Shown here: piece by piece, positions 7,263-14,955 of the stretch
Position numbering within the stretch: position 1 is the first letter of the stretch
How the letters are laid out: each line of letters opens with the position of its first letter
Assembly: GCA_045639525.1 (NCBI GenBank)
Contig: JAZUDI010000068.1
Span: 1-64,000 of the forward strand
DNA from: UBA1181 sp045639525
Lineage (GTDB): Bacteria; Bacteroidota; Bacteroidia; Bacteroidales; Paludibacteraceae
Direction of reading: 5' to 3'
Length of the DNA stretch: 64,000 nt
Position numbers and translations under genes: made by a program
Notes under the pieces: model-generated
Seen by the model: the letters and a program-made list of their open reading frames with translations, nothing else
The model's database searches: none
Told to the model about the DNA's origin: nothing

Positions 7263-8484
7263 GTTAGAGGAATTGATAGAGACGCTTTGCCCAGAAGGTG
7301 TGGAGTGGAAGAAGTTGGGAGAGATTGCAACAGATATGTTTAGAGGTTCAGGAATTAAAAGGGATGAACTTACTGAATCTGGCGTGCCATGTATTCGTTA
7401 TGGCGATATTCATACGTCGTATGGCGCCTTTTTTTCTAAATGTAAATCCTATACCAGTGCAGATGTTGTGTCTAATCCTAAGATACTAAAGAATGGTGAT
7501 ATTTTGTTTGCTATAACGAGTGAAAACATTGAAGACATTGCAAAATCAACTGCGTATATAGGGGAAGAAGACGGGTATGTCGGAGGTGACATCGTAGTGA
7601 TGAGACACGAACAAAATGCTAAGTATTTGTCGTATGCATTAATGACAGATGATGCAATTCTTCAGAAAACAAAAGGTAAAGTGAAAAGCAAAGTTGTTCA
7701 TTCGTCTGTTCCGTCTATAAAAGAAATTACCATCCCCATTCCCCCTCTCCCTATCCAAGAAGAGATAGTCAGGATATTAGATACTTTTACAGAGCTTACA
7801 GCAGAGCTTACAGCAGAGCTTACAGCTAGGAAGAAGCAGTATGAGTACTACAGGGAATTTTTAATTAAGAATGAAGAATTAAGAGTTAAGAAGGTAAGGC
7901 TGGGCGATATAGCGACCATTGTTAGAGGCGGTAACTTTCAGAAGTCTGATTTTGTAGAAGAAGGGAAGCCGTGTATTCATTATGGACAGATGTATACTCA
8001 CTTTGGCATTAGCACCGATACGGTATTAAAATATCTGGATGAAAGTGTTTTTGAGAAATCGAAAAAGGCTTCTTCTGGAGATATAGTAATGGCTGTAACA
8101 AGTGAGAATGTAGAAGATGTTTGTAAGTGTGTTGCATGGTTGGGAGAAGATGACATTGCTGTAAGCGGTCATACTGCCATTATCAAACACAATCAAAATG
8201 CGAAGTATCTAAGTTATTTCTTTCACACATCAGCCTTCTTTTCTCAAAAAAGAAAGTTAGCACATGGTACCAAGGTGATTGAGGTAACACCATCTAAATT
8301 AGCAGATATACAAATCCCTCTTCCATCCCTCCAAGAGCAAGAACGAATAGTCAATATTCTCGATAAATTCGATGCTTATTGCAACGACATCTCCAAAGGT
8401 TTACCGGCAGAGATCGAGGGAAGGAAGAAGCAGTATGAATATTATAGAGATCGGTTGTTGAATTTTAAGAGGAAGGAGGCTTAG
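7255..8484 (+). CDS. hsdS: Type I restriction-modification specificity subunit HsdS
   Basis: Sets the DNA target of the HsdM and HsdR complexes. Two target-recognition domains are visible, about residues 15-175 and 215-375. They are related to each other (PCIRYGDIHTSYG versus PCIHYGQMYTHFG; ITSENIEDI versus VTSENVEDV), so the bipartite target half-sites may be similar. Each is followed by a conserved helix ending in RKKQYEYYR. The central spacer contains a 12-bp tandem repeat encoding an ELTA array, like the TAEL array that sets spacer length in EcoR124-type enzymes, and then an AT-rich stretch encoding FLIKNEELRVKK. The stop codon lies 3 bp before a broken copy of the hsdR start. Confidence 0.95.
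   Translation: MSKLEELIETLCPEGVEWKKLGEIATDMFRGSGIKRDELTESGVPCIRYGDIHTSYGAFFSKCKSYTSADVVSNPKILKNGDILFAITSENIEDIAKSTAYIGEEDGYVGGDIVVMRHEQNAKYLSYALMTDDAILQKTKGKVKSKVVHSSVPSIKEITIPIPPLPIQEEIVRILDTFTELTAELTAELTARKKQYEYYREFLIKNEELRVKKVRLGDIATIVRGGNFQKSDFVEEGKPCIHYGQMYTHFGISTDTVLKYLDESVFEKSKKASSGDIVMAVTSENVEDVCKCVAWLGEDDIAVSGHTAIIKHNQNAKYLSYFFHTSAFFSQKRKLAHGTKVIEVTPSKLADIQIPLPSLQEQERIVNILDKFDAYCNDISKGLPAEIEGRKKQYEYYRDRLLNFKRKEA
7792..7827 (+). repeat. Three 12-bp tandem repeats in the hsdS central spacer
   Basis: GAGCTTACAGCA occurs three times in tandem, with the last base of the third changed. It is in frame and encodes repeating E-L-T-A between the two recognition domains. Confidence 0.95.
7858..7894 (+). 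repeat. AT-rich AATTAAGAATTAAG-type repeat inside hsdS
   Basis: The stretch reads as a run of AATTAAGAAT/GAATTAAGAGTTAAG units, the same style as intergenic repeats at 92-190 and 63719-63840. Here it is translated in frame as LIKNEELRVKK in the linker between recognition domains. Confidence 0.6.
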
Positions 8485-8487
8485 CCT

Positions 8488-8571
8488 ATGTCTTTGTTCA
8501 ATATCATAACAGAGTCAGAGAATTCGACTGTAGTGAGTGAACCCTTTGAAAATTCATTCGTGAAGCCGTAA
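8488..8571 (+). pseudogene. Truncated duplicate of the hsdR 5' end
   Basis: The first 54 nt match the true hsdR start at 9574 with about six mismatches, and the first 26 nt are identical (MSLFNIITESENSTVVSE). It then runs into nine unrelated codons and a stop. It lies 3 bp after hsdS, which is where hsdR would begin in an uninterrupted hsdS-hsdR operon. The intervening 1 kb holds three small genes. Most differences are at silent positions, so this and the functional start look like two diverged alleles and not a recent copy. Confidence 0.85.
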
Positions 8572-8623
8572 ACAATAAATTTATCATTAAATTTGTATTA
8601 TCAGTTACTCCATAGAAATCATT

Positions 8624-8839
8624 ATGTTAAAAGATAAAATAAAATATGTGGTGGCATTGATAGCAGAGTTCGCGAAATGCTATCAATTGACGGATGCACA
8701 AGCACTTCGTTATTTGCATCAATACAAGGCTCTTGAATTGTGCGATAAGCATTACGATGTGATGCATACGCTCTCGTTTCGGGATAATATAGAAAGCCTT
8801 ACGGCCTATTGTAAACGAATGGGAGGGCGATTAGGATGA
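8624..8839 (+). CDS. Small DUF3791-like protein, putative antitoxin partner
   Basis: A 71-residue, mostly helical protein (VVALIAEFAKCYQLTDAQALRYLHQYKAL). I read it as DUF3791-like, a family typically encoded directly upstream of DUF3990 proteins, as it is here. The stop overlaps the next ATG (ATGA), so the two are translationally coupled. It is the first gene of the insert between hsdS and hsdR. The antitoxin role is inferred from gene order only. Confidence 0.7.
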   Translation: MLKDKIKYVVALIAEFAKCYQLTDAQALRYLHQYKALELCDKHYDVMHTLSFRDNIESLTAYCKRMGGRLG

Positions 8840-9321
8840 AACTATACCACGGTTCAACAGTCAATATCGACACTATTCAACTTGATAAATCGAAACCTTT
8901 CAAAGATTTCGGTAAGGCTTTTTATCTCTCTGCCGAGAGATTGCAAGCTGAGAAATTGGCTGAGTCAAGAGTGGCTTTCCTTGGGGGCGAGCCATATATT
9001 AATGAATATGAGTTTGACGAGACGTTGCTGGTAGATGGTAGTGATGGACCGCTCCGTGTGAAGATATTTTCTCACTACTGCTTGGAATGGGCGGAGTTCG
9101 TCTGGAACAATAGAGACGAGAATCAAGATTACAAGCATGAGTACGATATTGTTTATGGACCGATTGCCAACGATACCATAGGCTACCAGATGCGTCAATA
9201 CCGTGAGGAGTTTACCGATTTGAAAGGGTTTCTTCAAGGGTTGAAGTATAGCAAGGGAGAGACATTCCAATATGCCTTCTGTACGGAACGGGCACTTAAA
9301 TATCTAAAGAAGATAGGATGA
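8836..9321 (+). CDS. DUF3990-like protein with ADP-ribosyltransferase-like start, putative toxin
   Basis: A 161-residue protein opening with LYHGS and then DFGKAFYLS, which resembles the H-Y pattern of ADP-ribosyltransferase folds and fits DUF3990. I would expect transfer of ADP-ribose from NAD to a cell target, but that is inference from the fold-like motif. It is coupled to the DUF3791-like gene by ATGA and overlaps the next ATG by 4 bp, making a three-gene unit within the restriction operon. No signal peptide or membrane segment is visible. Confidence 0.72.
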   Translation: MKLYHGSTVNIDTIQLDKSKPFKDFGKAFYLSAERLQAEKLAESRVAFLGGEPYINEYEFDETLLVDGSDGPLRVKIFSHYCLEWAEFVWNNRDENQDYKHEYDIVYGPIANDTIGYQMRQYREEFTDLKGFLQGLKYSKGETFQYAFCTERALKYLKKIG

Positions 9322-9548
9322 ATATCACAGAAAAAGAATACAAATGGATGGTTGAGCAAATAGTCTCAGATCTGATAGATATGCTCATTGAGAAGGAGGG
9401 GTTTGGTTTTACACGAGCCTTTGAGACTGTCTATTCTTCGGACACCTACCAGGCATTGCAGAATCCGCAAACAAGGCTTTATTATCAAAGTTCCGGTTAT
9501 GTCTATGATTTCCTTCTATCAGAGATAAAGGTCGGAAAGATGTCGTAA
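9318..9548 (+). CDS. Small conserved-looking protein of the DUF3791/DUF3990 unit
   Basis: A 76-residue acidic protein (MVEQIVSDLIDMLIEKEGFGFTRAFETVYSSDTY) with no family I can name with confidence. Its ATG overlaps the DUF3990 stop, so it belongs to the same transcript and may be a second antitoxin component or helper. It ends 25 bp before the functional hsdR start. Confidence 0.7.
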   Translation: MNITEKEYKWMVEQIVSDLIDMLIEKEGFGFTRAFETVYSSDTYQALQNPQTRLYYQSSGYVYDFLLSEIKVGKMS

Positions 9549-9573
9549 ATTCAACTTCTAATGGTACTGTAAT

Positions 9574-12500
9574 ATGTCTTTGTTCAATATCATAACAGAA
9601 TCCGAGAATGCTACGGTGGTGAGTGAATACAAACCACAAGCATCTAAACAGGCTTCCTACCAGAGTGAGGCTGAACTGGAGAAGGACTTTATCCGTATGT
9701 TGGGTGAACAGTCCTACGAATACCTGACCATACACCAGGAGAAGGATTTGATAGACAACCTTCGGAGACAGTTGGAATTGGTGAACGACTACCAATTCTC
9801 CGACGATGAGTGGAACCGTTTCTTCTCTCAGATACTTGCCAATCCGAACAATGGCATAAAGGAGAAGACCCGAATAATTCAGGAGGATTACCGACAGATA
9901 TTGAAGAAGGACGATGGCAGTACAAAGAATATCTCCCTTATCGACAAATCCAACATCCATAACAACCGCCTACAAGTCATCAACCAGTATGAGGTGAAAG
10001 ACGGCAACCATGATAACCGTTATGATGTGACCATATTGGTGAACGGACTGCCTTTGGTTCATGTGGAGTTGAAGAGAAGAGGCGTTGCGATAAAGGAGGC
10101 TTTCAATCAGATCAACCGTTACCAGAGAGATTCGTTTTGGGCTGGCTGTGGATTGTTCCAGTACGTTCAAATATTCGTGATCTCCAACGGAACACACACG
10201 AAATATTACTCCAATACTACAAGAGACAATCATATCAAGGATGCTAACTCTTCTTCAAAAGGCAAGAAGACGAAGACCAGCAACAGTTTTGAGTTCACCT
10301 CTTTCTGGGCAGACGCTAACAATAGGGTGATTCTCGATTTGGTGGATTTCACAAAGACATTCTTCTCCAAACATACGCTGCTGAACATCCTGACCAAGTA
10401 TTGTGTCTTTACGGCAGAGGAGTTGTTGTTGGTGATGAGACCGTATCAGATTGTGGCTACGGAGAGAATCTTGAATAGAATTGAGGTCTCTTCCAACTAC
10501 AAGAAATATGGCACTATTGACGGAGGTGGATACATCTGGCACACGACGGGATCAGGAAAGACGCTCACGTCATTCAAAACGGCAAGATTAGCCTCTAAGA
10601 TGAATGGTGTGGATAAGGTGCTTTTCGTGGTTGACCGTAAGGATTTGGATTACCAGACCATGAGGGAGTATGACCGATTTGAAAAGGGTGCGGCCAATTC
10701 CAATCGTTCCACTACAATTTTAGCCAAACAATTGGGTGATGATAAGTCTAATATCATCATCACTACCATACAGAAACTCTCCACCTACATCGCCAAGAAC
10801 AAGACGAGTGAGGCGTATGACAAGCATGTGGTGATCATTTTCGATGAGTGTCATAGAAGCCAGTTCGGAGAGATGCACTTGGCTATCACAAGGGCTTTCA
10901 AGAAATACCATATCTTCGGATTTACAGGTACACCGATATTCGCTGTCAATTCAGGATCAGGCAAAGGTAATCTTAAAACGACCGCCCAGGCATTCGGAGA
11001 CAAACTCCATGCCTATACCATTGTGGACGCTATCAACGATAAGAATGTGCTTCCATTTAGGGTGGATTACATTAAGACGGTTGACTTGCCAGAGGATATT
11101 AAGGACGAGAAGGTTTGGGGTATTGATCGTGAGAAGGTGTTTATGGATCCAGAGAGAATCAGAAAGGTGACTACATATATCCTGGACAACTTCGACCGTA
11201 AGACCTACCGAAATCAGAAGAAATACAAATACAGCATAGTCACCAATGTTCCAGAGGTGGTAATGGCGAAGGATCGGAACAAGGTAAAGGAAGAGAAGCA
11301 AGCAGTTCATGTGGACGGATTCAATTCCATCTTTGCCGTAACCACGATAGATGCAGCCAAACTCTATTATAACGAGTTTAAGCGTCAGATGAAGGAGTCG
11401 CCAGAGAAGGCTTTGAGAATCGGTTTGATATATTCCTACGGAGCCAACGAAGAAGAAGCTGATGGTATTTTGGATGAGGAGAACAGCGAGAATACGGACA
11501 ACTTGGATGCGACCAGCAGAGATTTCTTGGAGTCTGCCATCGCTGATTATAACGAGATGTTCAGCACCAACTACGATACTTCCAGCGATAAGTTCCAGAA
11601 CTACTACAAGGATGTCTCTTTGAGAATGAAGAACAAGGAACTTGATTTGTTGATTGTGGTGAATATGTTCTTGACAGGTTTCGACGCCACCACACTGAAT
11701 ACGCTTTGGGTGGACAAGAACCTCAGAATGCATGGTCTCCTTCAGGCTTATTCTAGAACCAACCGTATCCTGAACAGTATCAAGACATTCGGTAATATCG
11801 TATGTTTCAGAAATCTTCAGAAGGCTACCGATGACGCTATTTCGTTGTTCGGAGATAAGGAGGCTACAGGTCTGGCAATACTACGAGGCTTTAAGGATTA
11901 CTACTATGGATTTGACGATGATAAGGGTAAGCATCATTTGGGATATGTGGAGATGATAGACCAACTCTTAAACAAATTCCCTATCGAGGATCCTATTATC
12001 GGAGAAGCCAAACAAAAGGAGTTCATCAAGCTGTTTGGTGCTGTCTTGAGGATGATGAACTTGCTCTCTTGTTTCGATGATTTCGCTGGAAAGGAGATTT
12101 TGAGCGAGATGAACCTACAAGACTACAAGAGCATTTATTTGGATTTGAAAGACACACTGGTTCCTCCCGTTGAGGGAGGGGCAAAGATAATCAATGACGA
12201 TATTGTCTTTGAAATTGAGCTCTTGAAGCAAGTGGACATCAATATTGACTACATTCTCATGATGGTTCAGCAATACCATGAGAAGCATTGTAAGGATAAG
12301 GAGATATTGGTTAAAATCAGCAAAGCGATCGAGTCATCCCCTGAACTTCGTAGCAAGAAGGACCTCATCATCAGTTTCGTGAACGGAATGAACGATGTGG
12401 ACGGCGATGTGGTTGATTCCTGGAAAGATTATATCCGAGAGAAGAAGGAAACGGAACTACAGCAGATTATCACAGAGGAGAAACTAAAGGCGGATGAGAC

Positions 12501-12675
12501 CAAGAAATTCGTGGATGATTGTTTCGAGACAGGAGCAGTAAAGACAACAGGAACCGACATCAACAACATACTTCCACCTACCTCTCGTTTCGGTGGTGGT
12601 AATCGAGACAGCATCCGAGTTAGGGTGTTGGAGAAGATTAAGGCTTATTTTGAGAGATTTTTTGGAATGGAGTAA
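9574..12675 (+). CDS. hsdR: Type I restriction endonuclease motor subunit HsdR
   Basis: ATP-driven translocase and nuclease of the type I complex. The N-terminal PD-(D/E)XK nuclease core shows D151 in RYDVTILVNG and E165/K167 in VELKRRG. The SF2 motor follows: Walker A WHTTGSGKT with K329, DECH box at 424-427, FTGTP motif III, and later helicase motifs FLTGFDATTLNTLWVDKNL and LLQAYSRTNR. A C-terminal coupling domain completes 1033 residues, normal for the family. All catalytic signatures are intact, so restriction should be active. The start at 9574 is the second copy of this 5' sequence; a decayed one lies at 8488. Confidence 0.97.
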   Translation: MSLFNIITESENATVVSEYKPQASKQASYQSEAELEKDFIRMLGEQSYEYLTIHQEKDLIDNLRRQLELVNDYQFSDDEWNRFFSQILANPNNGIKEKTRIIQEDYRQILKKDDGSTKNISLIDKSNIHNNRLQVINQYEVKDGNHDNRYDVTILVNGLPLVHVELKRRGVAIKEAFNQINRYQRDSFWAGCGLFQYVQIFVISNGTHTKYYSNTTRDNHIKDANSSSKGKKTKTSNSFEFTSFWADANNRVILDLVDFTKTFFSKHTLLNILTKYCVFTAEELLLVMRPYQIVATERILNRIEVSSNYKKYGTIDGGGYIWHTTGSGKTLTSFKTARLASKMNGVDKVLFVVDRKDLDYQTMREYDRFEKGAANSNRSTTILAKQLGDDKSNIIITTIQKLSTYIAKNKTSEAYDKHVVIIFDECHRSQFGEMHLAITRAFKKYHIFGFTGTPIFAVNSGSGKGNLKTTAQAFGDKLHAYTIVDAINDKNVLPFRVDYIKTVDLPEDIKDEKVWGIDREKVFMDPERIRKVTTYILDNFDRKTYRNQKKYKYSIVTNVPEVVMAKDRNKVKEEKQAVHVDGFNSIFAVTTIDAAKLYYNEFKRQMKESPEKALRIGLIYSYGANEEEADGILDEENSENTDNLDATSRDFLESAIADYNEMFSTNYDTSSDKFQNYYKDVSLRMKNKELDLLIVVNMFLTGFDATTLNTLWVDKNLRMHGLLQAYSRTNRILNSIKTFGNIVCFRNLQKATDDAISLFGDKEATGLAILRGFKDYYYGFDDDKGKHHLGYVEMIDQLLNKFPIEDPIIGEAKQKEFIKLFGAVLRMMNLLSCFDDFAGKEILSEMNLQDYKSIYLDLKDTLVPPVEGGAKIINDDIVFEIELLKQVDINIDYILMMVQQYHEKHCKDKEILVKISKAIESSPELRSKKDLIISFVNGMNDVDGDVVDSWKDYIREKKETELQQIITEEKLKADETKKFVDDCFETGAVKTTGTDINNILPPTSRFGGGNRDSIRVRVLEKIKAYFERFFGME

Positions 12676-12916
12676 ATATGGAGAAAATACGATAATAGAT
12701 GCCGCTTACTTGGATGATAGGAAAGGGCTTGTTGTGCTTTCTTCAACTCCTAATGCGGTTAAGAAATATTTCTTATGCTATATCTATTTTTCTGGAGGAC
12801 AATACATTCATGAGAGCAGAGGTTCTTATTTTTCTGAGGATGGAGGACGTAAGAGGTTTGTCTTGGCTCATGGCCTGAAATGGAACGGTTCTGATAGTAT
12901 TGATGATTATTGCTAA
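12662..12916 (+). CDS. Hypothetical protein overlapping the hsdR end
   Basis: An open frame of about 84 residues if started at TTG 12662, which overlaps the hsdR stop; the longer frame begins at 12593 inside hsdR. The sequence (AAYLDDRKGLVVLSSTPNAVKKYFLCYIYF) looks protein-like and rich in aromatic residues, but I do not recognise it. It is followed after 12 bp by another small gene on the same strand, so both may be tail genes of the restriction operon. Confidence 0.4.
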   Translation: MEWSKYGENTIIDAAYLDDRKGLVVLSSTPNAVKKYFLCYIYFSGGQYIHESRGSYFSEDGGRKRFVLAHGLKWNGSDSIDDYC

Positions 12917-12928
12917 CTTATTGATAGA

Positions 12929-13231
12929 ATGACTATACCTTCTCTAAATTATCGCTACTATCACGGAGAATCCGCTTGTCCTTATGAGTCGAGGAATAAT
13001 CGGTTGTTTTGGCTGATTGAAAAAAGGTGTGCTCGTAATGGTTCTGACGAATATGAAGGCTGGTTGGAATATTATCGAATCAAAGGTTACAAACTCTATG
13101 ATGACGTTCCTTCCCAAGTTCTGATGTTCCTTTTCCTTTGGTGGATGGATAACGATGATAAGGAGCGGAATATGGCTGATTTTTATGACTTCGTGGAGGA
13201 ATATAGAAGCCAGCCGTATAAAAAGGAATAG
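12929..13231 (+). CDS. Hypothetical 100-residue protein
   Basis: A tryptophan- and tyrosine-rich small protein (NRLFWLIEKRCARNGSDEYE, FLFLWWMDNDDKERNMADFYD). There is no signal peptide and no family that I recognise. It follows the preceding small gene by 12 bp. Composition and ATG start favour a real gene, and its position right after the island makes it accessory. Confidence 0.55.
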   Translation: MTIPSLNYRYYHGESACPYESRNNRLFWLIEKRCARNGSDEYEGWLEYYRIKGYKLYDDVPSQVLMFLFLWWMDNDDKERNMADFYDFVEEYRSQPYKKE

Positions 13232-13360
13232 ATTTTCATCGTTTCACTGTCCAATCCGTACGTGGGGCTTGTTCGTTTCAGACGTTATAATTTGGGGCAA
13301 CATTAGGTTGAGCATCTCGGTGTTTGGGCTACCATGTAGAATTCGATACCAATTTAGGTA

Positions 13361-13464
13361 GGTGACGTCTTACAGACGAGTGTGTCTCATTCATGGCGCA
13401 TAACCCCGCACATGTCTCTTCGTTCCATGTACGGGGTTACACAAGTAGCGTCTTGCAGACGCTA
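13361..13464. repeat. Composite intergenic palindrome cluster
   Basis: Three hairpins lie in about 100 bp: CGTCT-TAC-AGACG at 13366-13378; a 14-bp stem at 13401-13414 against 13426-13439 (TAACCCCG..CATG, one mismatch); and a perfect TAGCGTCT-TGC-AGACGCTA at 13446-13464. The first and third are variants of the same GCGTCT..AGACGC unit, so a GTCT-type hairpin brackets the AACCCCG hairpin. The layout is that of a REP-like intergenic element. The 328 bp between the restriction island and folC contain no gene that I can support. Confidence 0.75.
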
Positions 13465-13559
13465 TATTTAAACTCCACCAGTAAACTATTAAATAGTTTT
13501 TAGCAATTGAGTTGAGTTACGTGACTTGTGGGGACTAAAAGTATATAGTTTCCTAATTA

Positions 13560-14840
13560 TTAGATGATTTCCGCCACCAAATAGGTGCTACCGCCTACAT
13601 AGATCACATCCTTTTCGTCCGCATCCTTCAAGGCAGCTGCGTAAGCCTCCGCGACAGTTGGGTAGGTGAGTCCTTTGAGTCCTTTGGAGGCCGCTATCTC
13701 TTGTAATTGGCTCTCCGCCATGGCACGTTTGCTATTGGCCTTGGTGAAGTAATAGACAGCCTCCTTCGGCAATAACTCCAAGACATGGCTCACATCCTTA
13801 TCTCCCACCATACCGAATACAATGCGCAATTGCTTGCATGGAATGCTTCTCAACTGCTTTACCACGTATTGGATGCCCCCCACATTGTGTCCTGTGTCGC
13901 AAACGACGTATGGGCTCTCTTTCAACCGTTGCCAACGGCCCAAGAGGTGGGTTTGGTCGATGGTGTGCTCGAAGCCATGGCGCATGCTCTCCCGGGTGAT
14001 AGCGTAACCTAGGTGTTTCAACTCCTCCACGGCACGCAAGGCGGTGGCCATATTCTTCTCTTGGTAGATACCCATCAATGGGGTGCGAATCAACTCCTCT
14101 CCGATGCGGAAGAGTTGGAAGGGTTGGCGGTAGGAGGCTTCATTGCCTAAAAATTCGCTCTTCTGTGTGTCTGCGAAATAGATAGGGGTGCATACCTCGT
14201 TCGCCTTGTCGATGAATACCTGTTTCACGGCACCTGCCGCTTCTCCGATCACGACAGGAACGCCCTCTTTGATGATACCCGCCTTTTCAGCGGCGATTTT
14301 CTCTTCGGTATCGCCCAAAAGGTTCATGTGGTCAAGACTGATGTTGGTGATGACACACAAATCTGGCGAAATGAGGTTGGTGCTATCCAAACGACCGCCA
14401 AGACCTACCTCGATAACGGCCACATCGACTTGCTCCTGACGGAAATAGTCGAAGGCCATCGCTACGCAAACTTCAAAGAATGAAGGCGTTACACGTTCAA
14501 TCAAGGCCCGGTGTTTCTCCACGAAATCGATGACGTAAGATTCCGGAACCATTTCGCCGTTCACGCGAATCCGCTCACGGAAATCCCGCAAATGGGGAGA
14601 GGTGAACAATCCCACCTTGTAGCCCGACGATTGCAGGATAGAGGCCAAGGTGTGGGATACGGAACCCTTTCCGTTGGTACCGCCTACATGGATGGTGCGG
14701 TAGGATTGGTGAGGGTGGCCGAAGTAACGGTCCATCTCGATCATGCTCTCTATGCCTGGTTTATAGCCAGATGTGCCAACGTTTTGAAAACTGGGCATAC
14801 GGCTAAATATATAGTCGATTGTCTCTGCGTATGTCATCAT
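13560..14840 (-). CDS. folC: Bifunctional folylpolyglutamate synthase/dihydrofolate synthase
   Basis: Adds glutamate to dihydropteroate and then to folates, an ATP-dependent step of folate synthesis and retention. The P-loop HVGGTNGKGSVSH lies near residues 51-63, followed by LFTSPHLRDFRERIRVNG and the Mur-ligase-like VGLGGRLDSTNLISPDLCVITNISLDHMNLLG segment. Its 426 residues match FolC. It has no partner gene on this strand and is transcribed toward the restriction island. Confidence 0.95.
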   Translation of the reverse strand: MMTYAETIDYIFSRMPSFQNVGTSGYKPGIESMIEMDRYFGHPHQSYRTIHVGGTNGKGSVSHTLASILQSSGYKVGLFTSPHLRDFRERIRVNGEMVPESYVIDFVEKHRALIERVTPSFFEVCVAMAFDYFRQEQVDVAVIEVGLGGRLDSTNLISPDLCVITNISLDHMNLLGDTEEKIAAEKAGIIKEGVPVVIGEAAGAVKQVFIDKANEVCTPIYFADTQKSEFLGNEASYRQPFQLFRIGEELIRTPLMGIYQEKNMATALRAVEELKHLGYAITRESMRHGFEHTIDQTHLLGRWQRLKESPYVVCDTGHNVGGIQYVVKQLRSIPCKQLRIVFGMVGDKDVSHVLELLPKEAVYYFTKANSKRAMAESQLQEIAASKGLKGLTYPTVAEAYAAALKDADEKDVIYVGGSTYLVAEII

Positions 14841-14955
14841 TTTTTCTCAATAAATATTTTGTTTTAACAAAAAAATAAGTAACTTTACGAATACGAAGGT
14901 AGTGAATATATTCCTACCAAGGAAAAAATTCTTTATTGATTAACACTTAAATTGA

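Noticed and set aside
12593..12661. Longer N-terminus for the small gene ending at 12916
   Set aside because: It would lie inside hsdR in another frame and has no ribosome-binding site; a TTG at 12662 gives the protein-like part only.
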